A stretch of 49,027 bases of DNA from the NCBI GenBank assembly GCA_947451035.1, contig CANFXR010000010.1:1-49027 (forward strand), in the 5' to 3' direction. Positions 9,423 through 18,494 of the stretch are shown piece by piece. How positions within the stretch are numbered: position 1 is the first letter of the stretch; each line of letters begins with the position of its first letter. This DNA is from Burkholderiales bacterium (GTDB taxonomy: Bacteria; Pseudomonadota; Gammaproteobacteria; Burkholderiales; Burkholderiaceae_C). The translations under genes were made by a program, and so were the position numbers. Below the pieces are notes generated by a model. It was given only the letters and a program-made list of their open reading frames with translations, did no database searches and had not been told where the DNA came from.

Positions 9423-9522
9423 CAACGTGCACACGGTCGGCGGCTGGCCGCACAGCGGCTCGAGCCTGGGTCAAGGGAGCGGCGACGGGCGCCGGCGGAC
9501 GCGCAAGGGGCGGGGGGTCTCG
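9423..9522 (-). other. C-rich leader segment between riboswitch and metX
   Basis: Read on the minus strand, these 100 nt hold a run of C-rich, fairly unstructured sequence (such as ACCCCCCGCCCC) followed nearer metX by small GC hairpins (GGCTCGAGCC; GCCGC/GCGGC with a 3-nt loop). No gene or ATG-started leader peptide is visible. In most SAM-II leaders the aptamer abuts the ribosome site, so this spacer is unusual. It could be a Rho loading site, which is inference. Confidence 0.4.
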
Positions 9523-9583
9523 TGAATCCTGTGTTTAGCGGGTTTTGTAGAGCGCCCGCAAGCCGGAGCAAATCAGCGCTGGA
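9523..9583 (-). promoter_or_regulatory. SAM-II (SAM-alpha) riboswitch-like element in the metX leader
   Basis: On the minus strand the element reads, in order, AGCGC, then TGATTTG, then CTCCGGCTTGCGG, then GCGCT, then CTACAAAACC, then CGCTAAACACAGGA. AGCGC and GCGCT form stem P1. The loop holds the SAM-II hallmarks GATTTG and CCGGCTTGC, and the 3' tail holds CGCTAAA followed by AGGA. GCGG in the loop can pair with CCGC in the tail and TCC with GGA, as expected for the P2 pseudoknot. SAM-II binds S-adenosylmethionine and represses methionine genes, which fits metX downstream. The call is pattern recognition; a covariance-model search was not possible. Confidence 0.8.
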
Positions 9584-9585
9584 CC

Positions 9586-9591
9586 CAGTAT
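9586..9591 (-). promoter_or_regulatory. Candidate -10 box of the metXW promoter
   Basis: TATACT on the minus strand lies so that transcription would start about 7 bases on, at about 9579, exactly at the 5' arm of the riboswitch stem. That fit supports both calls. The -35 region (about 9608-9614) shows no good TTGACA match. The other 140 bases to the start of the next gene at 9738 show nothing further that I can support. Confidence 0.45.
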
Positions 9592-9737
9592 AGCCAGCCA
9601 CCCCTGCGCGACGCGCCTGCCGAATCGGCACCACCCACAAGGCGAATGACGAGGCTGTGTGTCGAGGGTCGGGAACCCACCGCCTGCCGCTAGCATCGCC
9701 ATGAGCGACCGACGTGCCGGTTTGCGAGGACACCCCG

Positions 9738-11420
9738 ATGAATGTCTGGCTCTCGAAACTCGACGCCCACCTGCCGGTGCGCTATGCCGCTTGGGTCGCC
9801 TGCGCGGTGGGCTTCGCGATCAGCCTGTGGGTGGAGCTCTCGCTGCCACACGGGTACGCCTGGTTCTGGCTGGTGCCGCTGACCCTGGGAGCACTGGTGC
9901 TGCTCGGCGGCTACGACGTGCGGCAGCCGGGTCATTCGATCCTGCGCAACTACCCGGTGCTCGGCCACATGCGCTTCCTGCTCGAACTGATCCGCCCGGA
10001 AATCCGCCAGTACTTCATCGAGAACGACAGCGAGGCGGCACCGTTTTCACGCCAGCAGCGCTCGCTGGTCTACCAGCGCGCCAAGGGCCAGTCCGACAAG
10101 CGACCGTTCGGTACCCAGAAGGACGTCAACGCGAAGGGCTACGAGTGGATCAACCACTCGCTGCAGCCCTCGGTGCTGCCCAGCCACGACTTTCGCATCG
10201 TCATCGGCGGCGCTCAGGCCGGCCAGACCGGCACGCCGTGCACGCAGCCCTACAGCGCGAGCGTGTTCAACATCTCGGCGATGAGCTTCGGCGCGCTGTC
10301 GGCCAACGCCATCCTGGCGCTCAACGAGGGCGCGCGGCGCGGCGGCTTCGCGCACGACACCGGCGAAGGCTCGATCAGCCGCTATCACCGCGGAGCACTC
10401 GCCGATGGCGCGGGCGGCGACCTGATCTGGGAAATAGGCTCGGGCTACTTCGGCTGCCGCAACGCCGATGGCAGCTTCAACGCCGAGCTGTTTGCCGAAA
10501 ACGCGGCCAGCCCGCAGGTCAAGATGATCGAGCTCAAGCTGAGCCAGGGCGCCAAGCCGGGCCACGGCGGCGTGCTGCCCGGCCCGAAGGTGACCATCGA
10601 GATTGCCGAGACGCGCGGCGTGCCGCCGTGGGTCGACTGCGTCAGCCCGTGCCGCCACAGCGCGTTCGCCACGCCGATCGAGATGATGCAGTTCATCGAC
10701 CGCCTGCGCGACTTGTCGCTCGGCAAGCCTGTGGGCTTCAAGCTGTGCATCGGCCACCCCTGGGAGTGGTTCGCGATCGCCAAGGCGATGCTCGAGACCG
10801 GCATCACGCCCGACTTCATCGTGGTCGATGGTGGTGAAGGCGGCACCGGGGCCGCACCGCTGGAATTCACCGACCACGTGGGCGCGCCGCTGCAAGAGGG
10901 TCTGCTGCTGGTGCACAACACGCTGGTCGGGCTGAACCTGCGCCACCGCGTGAAGATCGGCTGCGCGGGCAAGGTGGTCAGCGCGTTCGACATCGTGCGG
11001 GCCATGGCGCTGGGCGCCGACTGGTGCAATTCGGCGCGCGGCTTCATGTTCGCGCTGGGTTGCGTGCAGGCCCAGACCTGCCACACCGGCAACTGCCCGA
11101 CGGGGGTCAGCACGCAGGATCCGAGGCGCCAGCAAGCGCTGGTGGTGCCGACCAAGGCCGAGCGGGTGTTGAACTTTCACCACAGCACACTCAAGGCGCT
11201 GCAGGAACTGGTGCAAGCCGCCGGGCTGGACCACCCCGAGGACATCACCGCCGACCACATCGTGCGCCGCACGGAAGACAACAAGGTCCAGCTGCTGAGC
11301 AACCTGCTGCCTTTCGTCAAGCCAGGGGCACTGCTCGCCGGCGAGTTGCCGCATAACGTGTTCCAGTTCTACTGGCCGATGGCGCAGGCGGGCAGCTTCA
11401 AGGTGATGAAGCCCGCCTGA
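9738..11420 (+). CDS. Membrane-anchored FMN-binding glutamate-synthase-like protein
   Basis: The 560-residue protein has two N-terminal membrane helices (about 14-34 and 40-58) and then a GltB-type central/FMN barrel domain (about 140-500). Motifs include MSFGALSANAILALN, GEGSISRYHRG, KPGHGGVLPG, VVDGGEGGTGAAP and a late glycine-rich phosphate site. Three cysteines (442, 448, 453) in CVQAQTCHTGNCP have the C-x5-C-x4-C spacing of the [3Fe-4S] site of glutamate synthase. No glutamine-amidotransferase domain is present, so it is not a full glutamate synthase and its substrate is unknown. The ATG at 9738 follows GAGGA by 6 bases; an in-frame upstream ATG at 9714 lacks such a site. Confidence 0.85.
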   Translation: MNVWLSKLDAHLPVRYAAWVACAVGFAISLWVELSLPHGYAWFWLVPLTLGALVLLGGYDVRQPGHSILRNYPVLGHMRFLLELIRPEIRQYFIENDSEAAPFSRQQRSLVYQRAKGQSDKRPFGTQKDVNAKGYEWINHSLQPSVLPSHDFRIVIGGAQAGQTGTPCTQPYSASVFNISAMSFGALSANAILALNEGARRGGFAHDTGEGSISRYHRGALADGAGGDLIWEIGSGYFGCRNADGSFNAELFAENAASPQVKMIELKLSQGAKPGHGGVLPGPKVTIEIAETRGVPPWVDCVSPCRHSAFATPIEMMQFIDRLRDLSLGKPVGFKLCIGHPWEWFAIAKAMLETGITPDFIVVDGGEGGTGAAPLEFTDHVGAPLQEGLLLVHNTLVGLNLRHRVKIGCAGKVVSAFDIVRAMALGADWCNSARGFMFALGCVQAQTCHTGNCPTGVSTQDPRRQQALVVPTKAERVLNFHHSTLKALQELVQAAGLDHPEDITADHIVRRTEDNKVQLLSNLLPFVKPGALLAGELPHNVFQFYWPMAQAGSFKVMKPA

Positions 11421-11444
11421 GGCGCCACGCCTAGTGGCTCAGGC
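11415..11444. terminator. Symmetric hairpin holding both stop codons of a convergent pair
   Basis: GCCTGAG (11415-11421) pairs with CTCAGGC (11438-11444); inside, CCAC pairs with GTGG around a 5-nt loop. The plus-strand TGA (11418-11420) and the minus-strand stop of the GST gene (11439-11441) sit in opposite arms. It lacks a U-tract. A bidirectional terminator is proposed. Confidence 0.5.
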
Positions 11445-12059
11445 CGCGGGCGGCTGGCTGTCGATGAAGCTGGGCCGGGCGAACAGCTTTTCGGACAGCC
11501 GCTGCAAGTTGCCGTGCGAGCCGCGCCAGTCGATGTGCGCAAAGCGGAAGTCGAGGTACGCCAGCGCGCAGCCCACGGCCACATCGGCCAGCGTGAGATG
11601 GTTGCCGTTGCAGCACCAGGGCTTGTCGGCCAGGCCGGCATTCATCGCCGTCAGCGAGGAATGCACCTTGCCCATCTGGCGATCCACCCAGGCAGAGCTG
11701 CGCTCGCCCTCGGCGCGGCCTACCCAGTTCTGCTCGAGCCGCACGGCGATCGCGGCGTCGAGCACGCCATCGGCCAGCGCCTCCCAGGTGCGCACCTCGG
11801 CGCGCTCGCGGCCGCGCTCGGGAATCAACCGGCCGACCGGCGACAAGGTGTCGACGTACTCAACGATCACCCGCGAATCGAACACCGCCTCGCCGCCTTC
11901 CATCACCAGGCAAGGCACCTTGCCCAGCGGGTTGGACGCGAGGATGCGGTCATCGCCCCACACGTCTTCGAGCTCGAGGTGGTAGTCGAGCTTTTTTTCG
12001 GCCAGCACGACGCGAACCTTGCGCACGTAAGGACTGGTGAGCGAACCGAGGAGTTTCAT
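11439..12059 (-). CDS. Glutathione S-transferase, YibF-like
   Basis: The 206-residue protein has an N-terminal thioredoxin-fold domain (1-80: MKLLGSLTSPYVRKVRVVL, NPLGKVPCLV with the cis-Pro that binds glutathione, then a D-S pair in AVFDSRVIVEYVD) and an all-helical C-terminal domain (about 90-200). It most resembles E. coli YibF in length and text (RTWEALADGVLDAAI, VAVGCALAYLDFR). The substrate is unknown. The ATG at 12059 opens at the conserved first strand. It stands alone, convergent with the FMN protein and divergent from purB; the 228-bp gap to purB holds weak promoter-like text only. Confidence 0.9.
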   Translation of the reverse strand: MKLLGSLTSPYVRKVRVVLAEKKLDYHLELEDVWGDDRILASNPLGKVPCLVMEGGEAVFDSRVIVEYVDTLSPVGRLIPERGRERAEVRTWEALADGVLDAAIAVRLEQNWVGRAEGERSSAWVDRQMGKVHSSLTAMNAGLADKPWCCNGNHLTLADVAVGCALAYLDFRFAHIDWRGSHGNLQRLSEKLFARPSFIDSQPPAA

Positions 12060-12179
12060 GAAAGAACGCGTGACGCGTGTGGCCGCAGGAGGAAAGCAGG
12101 GGTGTAACGGAATGTGAAATTCATTCTAACGACGGAGGTTTTCACGCCGGCGCGCTTCGCGCGGTCTGGCGCGGCTTGA

Positions 12180-13658
<1,479 letters not shown>

Positions 13659-13669
13659 GCGCACTCGCC

Positions 13670-14512
13670 ATGAAGTTCACCGACCAGCTCGCTGCGGCCG
13701 AGCGCGCCAACGACTCCTTGCTGTGTGTGGGACTCGACCCCGAGCCGGCGAAGTTTCCCGGCGCCTGGAAGGGTGATGCGGCGCGCATCTTCGACTTCTG
13801 CGCGGCGATCGTCGATGCCACCAAAGACCAGGCGATCGCCTTCAAGCCGCAGATCGCCTACTTCGCGGCGCACCGCGCCGAAGACCAGCTCGAGCAGCTG
13901 ATCGCGCACATCCATGCGGTCGCACCGCAGGTGCCGGTGATCCTCGACGCCAAACGCGGCGACATCGGCAGCACCGCGCAGCAGTACGCCCGGGAGGCCT
14001 TCGAGCGCTACCGCGCCGACGCGGTGACGCTGTCGCCATTCATGGGCCACGACTCGATCGAGCCCTACCTCGACTACGCCGACAAGGGCTTGATCCTGCT
14101 GTGCCGCACCTCGAACGCGGGCGGCTCGGACCTGCAGGCGCAGCGGCTGGTCGGCGCCGACGGCCGCCCCGGCGACTTGCTGTTCGAGCACGTGGCGCGG
14201 CTTGCGCAAGGCGCGTGGAACCGCACCGGCCAGCTCGGACTCGTGGTGGGGGCGACCTTCCCGGCCGAGATCGCCCGTGTGCGCGAGCTGGCACCCACGC
14301 TGCCGCTGCTGATTCCCGGCGTCGGCGCGCAAGGCGGGGACGCCGCGGCCACGGTGCGCGCGGGCTGGCGCTCGCAGGGCGGACACACCAGCGGCGCGAT
14401 CGCCGTCAACTCGTCGCGCGCGATCCTCTACGCCAGCGCGGGCGACGACTACGCAGCGGCGGCACGGCGCGTGGCCGAAACCACCCGCCAGCAGCTGAAC
14501 GCGGCACGCTGA
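13670..14512 (+). CDS. pyrF: Orotidine 5'-phosphate decarboxylase (type 2)
   Basis: The 280-residue enzyme decarboxylates OMP to UMP, the last step of pyrimidine synthesis. The length and LCVGLDPEPAKFP opening place it in the longer PyrF subfamily (mycobacterial/betaproteobacterial type). The catalytic Lys/Asp array lies in DAKRGDIGSTAQQYA, with LIPGVGAQGGD as the phosphate-binding end of the barrel. The ATG at 13670 is 11 bp past purB. A hairpin without a U-tract follows the stop, before the convergent M14 peptidase gene. Confidence 0.95.
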   Translation: MKFTDQLAAAERANDSLLCVGLDPEPAKFPGAWKGDAARIFDFCAAIVDATKDQAIAFKPQIAYFAAHRAEDQLEQLIAHIHAVAPQVPVILDAKRGDIGSTAQQYAREAFERYRADAVTLSPFMGHDSIEPYLDYADKGLILLCRTSNAGGSDLQAQRLVGADGRPGDLLFEHVARLAQGAWNRTGQLGLVVGATFPAEIARVRELAPTLPLLIPGVGAQGGDAAATVRAGWRSQGGHTSGAIAVNSSRAILYASAGDDYAAAARRVAETTRQQLNAAR

Positions 14513-14516
14513 CACC

Positions 14517-14540
14517 GAGCGGCGGCCAGACCGGCCGCTC
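14517..14540. terminator. Hairpin between convergent pyrF and M14 peptidase genes
   Basis: GAGCGGCGG pairs with CCGGCCGCTC with one bulged G and a 5-nt loop, just past the pyrF stop. There is no U-tract. Likely bidirectional terminator by position. Confidence 0.45.
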
Positions 14541-14557
14541 GAGCGGTGGCGTGGCGG

Positions 14558-16279
14558 TCAGTCCAGGCTGACTTCGGCGCGCACCACGCCGGCCCGATCG
14601 GCCCGCGCGCTGACCGCCAGCCGCGTGCCCTGCGGCGCGCGCACCACCCACTCGCCGACCGCGCGGTCGGCTGTCACGTTCGCCCCGCCCAGCGGCGCCA
14701 GCAGCGAGTTCCTGGGCGCGTGGCCTTCGAGCTGCGGGCCCTCGTAGCGCAACTGGCCGCTGACCAGCGCGACCGTCGTGCCGTCGGTGCCGCTGCCCGT
14801 GGGCAGGTGGATCTCGAACATCACGCCGCGCACCACCTTGCGCTCGAGCGCGCGCTTGCTGATGTACGACGGCAGCCAGCCGCTGTTGGCCACCGCCAGA
14901 CGCACACGCCAGGTGTCGGGCCCGAGCGCACGCACCTCGGTGCGCAGCAGTTCGAGCCGCGGCAAGCTGAGCGCCAGCTGCGTCATCCACGCCGGGAAGC
15001 GCGCGGCCTCGCGTTCACGCAGGTGCGGCGGCGGGTTGCGCCAGTAGTTCTGGAAGTCCCAGCCGCCGATCTCGACCTCGCCGAGCTGCGGGTGATCGAA
15101 CGCACGCCACTCGACATGGGCCTGGCCGCCGCACTGCTCGTCGCTCCACTTGAGCAGCTTCAAGTCGTCGGCCACCGGGTGCTCGCGGTACCAGTCGATC
15201 CACGGGTAGCCGGTGATGCCGGCCTCGGCGTTGGGCGCCCAGATCTCGACCGTCCAGAACAGCGCGCCCAGGTGCTCGTAGACCCAGTCCTGCGTGCCGG
15301 TGATGATTTCCTTGGGGTGGTACTTGAACTCGTGCCACGAGCTGACCGCCGGGTAGCCGGTGAGCTTGGCGCCCAGCGCGCTGAAGCGCTTGAACGACCA
15401 CAGGTCCTCGGCAATCATGTCCTCGTCGGCGTGCGTGCCCATCGGCCGCAGGATCACGCCGCTGTGCGTGTGAAAGCTGATCGCCGCGCCGATGTTGGGG
15501 TGGCCGGTGATGAAGTCGACCATCGCACGCACCTCGGGCTCGCTCGCCGGGTAGGGGCCGGCACCAAGCTGCTCGTATTCCTGGCGCCACTGCGACGGGA
15601 AGTTGCGGTTCAGGTCCAGCCCCTCGACATCGGCGTTCACCTTCACGATCAGGCCGTCGTAGTGCTTGAGCGTGCCCTCGGGCATGACGCGGTAGTACTC
15701 GCCGCCGAATTCGCCGGGCTCGCGAGGCACCATCAGCCGCGGATCGGCCTGGCAGCGCTTGTGGCCGCCGTGCGGATCGGCGATGCGCATCATCAGCACG
15801 CGGCCGTCGCCGTCGACGTCTTCCACCGTCAAGCCATCGACGGGATCTTCAGCCCACGGATAGCGCCGCGTCGACGAACGGATGTGGCGCGGCCGGTCGG
15901 CCAGCGCGAGTTCGGCGCCGTCGGGGTTCAGGCGCGGACACAGGTAGACCACGCGGGTGTCGAGCAGTTGCGTGATCTGCGCGTCGCTGCCGTACCCGGT
16001 GACCAGCTGGTGCAGGTAATACAGGCAGGCGGTGCTGGCGGTCAGCTCGGCGGCGTGAATGTTGCCGTCGGCCCAGAAAGCGGGCTTGTCGGTGTCGATG
16101 CCGGTGGCCGCGTTGGTGACCACCGCCAGCCAGATGTCACGCCCTTCGTGGCTCTTGCCGATCGACACCACCGACACCAATTCGGGGTGCGCTGCCGCGT
16201 AATCGGCCAGCAGCTGCGTGAGCGCATCGTGCCGGTAGAACGTGTCAAAACGCGGAACGGGGGTGGCAGGTGCGTTCAT
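14558..16279 (-). CDS. M14-family zinc carboxypeptidase
   Basis: The 573-residue protein has an M14 metallopeptidase domain (about 8-370) and a C-terminal beta-type domain (about 440-573). Zinc ligands are His75 and Glu78 in GNIHAAELTA and His270 in AISFHTHSGV; the catalytic Glu345 lies in FWTVEIWAP, and VEGLDLNRNFPSQW carries the substrate-binding Asn-Arg pair. M14 enzymes remove C-terminal residues from peptides or amidated substrates. No signal peptide is visible after the ATG at 16279, so it looks cytoplasmic. The substrate is unknown. It heads no obvious operon; the amidotransferase gene 63 bp downstream of its start reads in the same direction and ends before it. Confidence 0.88.
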   Translation of the reverse strand: MNAPATPVPRFDTFYRHDALTQLLADYAAAHPELVSVVSIGKSHEGRDIWLAVVTNAATGIDTDKPAFWADGNIHAAELTASTACLYYLHQLVTGYGSDAQITQLLDTRVVYLCPRLNPDGAELALADRPRHIRSSTRRYPWAEDPVDGLTVEDVDGDGRVLMMRIADPHGGHKRCQADPRLMVPREPGEFGGEYYRVMPEGTLKHYDGLIVKVNADVEGLDLNRNFPSQWRQEYEQLGAGPYPASEPEVRAMVDFITGHPNIGAAISFHTHSGVILRPMGTHADEDMIAEDLWSFKRFSALGAKLTGYPAVSSWHEFKYHPKEIITGTQDWVYEHLGALFWTVEIWAPNAEAGITGYPWIDWYREHPVADDLKLLKWSDEQCGGQAHVEWRAFDHPQLGEVEIGGWDFQNYWRNPPPHLREREAARFPAWMTQLALSLPRLELLRTEVRALGPDTWRVRLAVANSGWLPSYISKRALERKVVRGVMFEIHLPTGSGTDGTTVALVSGQLRYEGPQLEGHAPRNSLLAPLGGANVTADRAVGEWVVRAPQGTRLAVSARADRAGVVRAEVSLD

Positions 16280-16342
16280 GGGGCGTGCTCCGCAAGGGAT
16301 GGTCGGGCGAGCGCATCTTAGGTGGTGGCCCGTGACGGCCCA

Positions 16343-17101
16343 TCAAACCGCCAACGGCTCGCCGCCCACGAACACCTTGAGCTCACCGGGCGCAAACGCG
16401 ACCCAGGGCTCGTCGCGCGTGAGCGGCTCGGTGACGATCACCGCGACCCGGTCCGATGGCGTGGTCAGCCGCGAGAAGTCGACGCTGATGTCGCCGTCTT
16501 GCAGCCGCGCTTCGCGAAACGGGTGCTGGCGCACCAGGTAGCTCAGTTGGGTCGAGCAATGCGCCCACAGCGCCTCGCCCTGGCTGAGCATGAAGTTGAA
16601 GGTGCCGTGCGCGGCGATCTGCGGCACCAGCTCGCGCAGCGTGGCGGTGAGTTCGGCCACCGGCGGCAAGCTGGCGTGCGCCTTGGCGAGCTCTTGCATC
16701 AGCCAGCAAAACGCCAGCTCGCTGTCGGTGTCGCCCACCGGGTGGAACGACGCGTGCAGCCGCGGCGCATAGCCCGTGAGGTTGCCGTTGTGCGCAAACA
16801 CCCAGTACCGACCCCACAGCTCGCGCACGAACGGGTGGGTGTTTTCCAGCGCCACGCGGCCCTGCGTGGCCTTGCGGATGTGCGCGATCACGTGGTTCGA
16901 GCGGATCGGGTAGCGCTGCACCAGCTCGGCCACCGGCGAGTGGCGCGCGCTTTGCGCATCGACGAACAGACGCAGCCCGGCGCCTTCGAAGAACGCGATG
17001 CCAAAGCCGTCCTGGTGCTCCTCGGCGCGGGTGGCAAAGCCGGTGAAGCTGAACATGATGTCGGTCGGCGTGTTGCCGTTCATCCCGAGCAGTTGGCACA
17101 T
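16343..17101 (-). CDS. Class II glutamine amidotransferase, YafJ-like
   Basis: The 252-residue protein starts MCQLLGMN, so removal of Met1 exposes Cys2, the N-terminal nucleophile of class II amidotransferases. Further family text includes HQDGFGIAFF, HIRKATQGRV, NTHPFVRELWGRYWVFAHNGNLTG and DTDSELAFCWLM. It is a stand-alone glutaminase domain like E. coli YafJ, with no synthase domain attached, so the ammonia acceptor is not known. The ATG at 17101 is fixed by the need for Cys at position 2. It lies 11 bp past the stop of the flavoprotein gene and is probably co-transcribed with it. Confidence 0.9.
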   Translation of the reverse strand: MCQLLGMNGNTPTDIMFSFTGFATRAEEHQDGFGIAFFEGAGLRLFVDAQSARHSPVAELVQRYPIRSNHVIAHIRKATQGRVALENTHPFVRELWGRYWVFAHNGNLTGYAPRLHASFHPVGDTDSELAFCWLMQELAKAHASLPPVAELTATLRELVPQIAAHGTFNFMLSQGEALWAHCSTQLSYLVRQHPFREARLQDGDISVDFSRLTTPSDRVAVIVTEPLTRDEPWVAFAPGELKVFVGGEPLAV

Positions 17102-17112
17102 GGGACGGTCCT

Positions 17113-18396
17113 TCAGCGCCGGTCGAACAACAGCCGCCACCACGCGCGCGGGCTGGTCAGGCTGCTGGGGACGTGGGTTTCCTCGAGCACGCCGCTCATG
17201 CGCTTGAGGCGGCCCGGGCTGCGGCGCGCGCTCCACACCAGCAGGTCGACCAGCCAGGGGTGGTGGTTGACGGCCTGGGCGCGCTCGTAGACCGCGTAGC
17301 GCGGCGCCAGCGCGCGCACCCGCTGCTCGTAGACGGCGCGCACCTGCGGTTCGCCTGCGGCATCGCGGCGGCCCTCGATCACCGCCTCGGCAGCCAGCGT
17401 GCCGGTCTCCAGCGCCTTGCCGATGCCCTCGCCGGTGAAGGCGTAGGTGCTGCCCGCGGCCTCGCCGCTCACCAGCAGACCGGGGCGCGACAACTGCGCG
17501 CCGTCGAGCGAGCAGCGCAGCGGCGCGCCCTTGAGCTCGCCGACCCACTCGCCGCCGCTGACCAGCTCGCGCGCGGCGGGATGCACGCGGGTGAACGCCT
17601 CGAACATGGCGCGCAAGTTGACGTCTTGCATCGTCGCGCCGCCGCGCGCGGGCGCACCACGCCGCCTGGCATGGCTGTGCGCCACGCCCACACCGATGTT
17701 GAACACGCCATTCGGGCACGGAAAGATCCAGCCGTAGCCGCGCTTCATCTTCGGATGCCAGACCACTTCCAGCTCGCTGAGCCGCCCGACCAGCGCCGGG
17801 TTGCGCACATAGCCGCGCAGCGCCACGCCGCTGGGCGTGCGGCGCTCGCACACGCCGGCGGCCTGCAGCGCCTGAGGCGGCGCGCCGCTGGCGATCAGCA
17901 CCCACGCCGCGCGCACCTCGTGCGTGGTGTCGCCCGAACGCAGCCGCGCGCCGACCACCTGCGCCACGCCGTCCACGGTCGATTCGAGCGTGCCCACGAA
18001 ACGCAGCGGCGCGAACATGCGCGCCCCAGCCGCCACCGCACCGCGACACAAGATCCAATCGAGCTCGCGACGCGGCAACACCGCCAGCGTGCCCGGCACA
18101 TCGACGCGGCCGCCGCGCGGGCCGATCACGCCCACATGGCCGACCGGTTGCGCTTGCGCCAGCACCTCGTCGAGCAGCCCGAGGCGACGCAGCGCGTGGT
18201 GCGCATCCGGAATCAGTCCGTCGCCGCAGACCTTGTCGCGCGGAAACGCCTGCTGATCGACGAGCACCACATCGAACCCGGCGCGCGCCAGCGTGAGCGC
18301 CGCCGCGCTGCCCGCAGGGCCCGCGCCCACGACGATCACATCGCACTGCGCGGGCAGCGCGGACGGCGGCAGGTTGATGTCTTGAAGCAGCGCCAT
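17113..18396 (-). CDS. Geranylgeranyl-reductase-family FAD oxidoreductase
   Basis: The protein (427 residues from the ATG at 18396) has an FAD Rossmann motif VIVVGAGPAGSAAALTLA near the N-terminus, the family block DKVCGDGLIPDAHHALRRLG, and the second FAD motif LLVSGEAAGSTYAFTGEGIGKAL. This is the geranylgeranyl reductase / GG-red family, which reduces isoprenoid double bonds or acts as other FAD monooxygenases; the substrate cannot be read here. No carotenoid or chlorophyll genes lie near. An in-frame GTG at 18450 would add 18 residues; neither start has a clear ribosome site, so the start is uncertain. Confidence 0.85.
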   Translation of the reverse strand: MALLQDINLPPSALPAQCDVIVVGAGPAGSAAALTLARAGFDVVLVDQQAFPRDKVCGDGLIPDAHHALRRLGLLDEVLAQAQPVGHVGVIGPRGGRVDVPGTLAVLPRRELDWILCRGAVAAGARMFAPLRFVGTLESTVDGVAQVVGARLRSGDTTHEVRAAWVLIASGAPPQALQAAGVCERRTPSGVALRGYVRNPALVGRLSELEVVWHPKMKRGYGWIFPCPNGVFNIGVGVAHSHARRRGAPARGGATMQDVNLRAMFEAFTRVHPAARELVSGGEWVGELKGAPLRCSLDGAQLSRPGLLVSGEAAGSTYAFTGEGIGKALETGTLAAEAVIEGRRDAAGEPQVRAVYEQRVRALAPRYAVYERAQAVNHHPWLVDLLVWSARRSPGRLKRMSGVLEETHVPSSLTSPRAWWRLLFDRR

Positions 18397-18494
18397 GTGT
18401 GGATCAGCAGGGATACCGGTGGACGGCAGGTTGGGGTCGGAATGAACCACGCGTCGGATACACCAGGCAACCCATCGGCGCCGGGCTTGAACGC

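Noticed and set aside
9423-9733. 103-codon minus-strand open frame covering the riboswitch and ending at the metX ATG
   Set aside because: Its start lies upstream of the predicted transcript start, and it has no ATG inside the leader and no ribosome site, so it is unlikely to be a leader peptide.
18421-18494. Possible mobile-element boundary or tRNA at the 3' side of the AT-rich gene
   Set aside because: No direct repeat, tRNA end or integrase was found on inspection; the composition change alone does not define an element.
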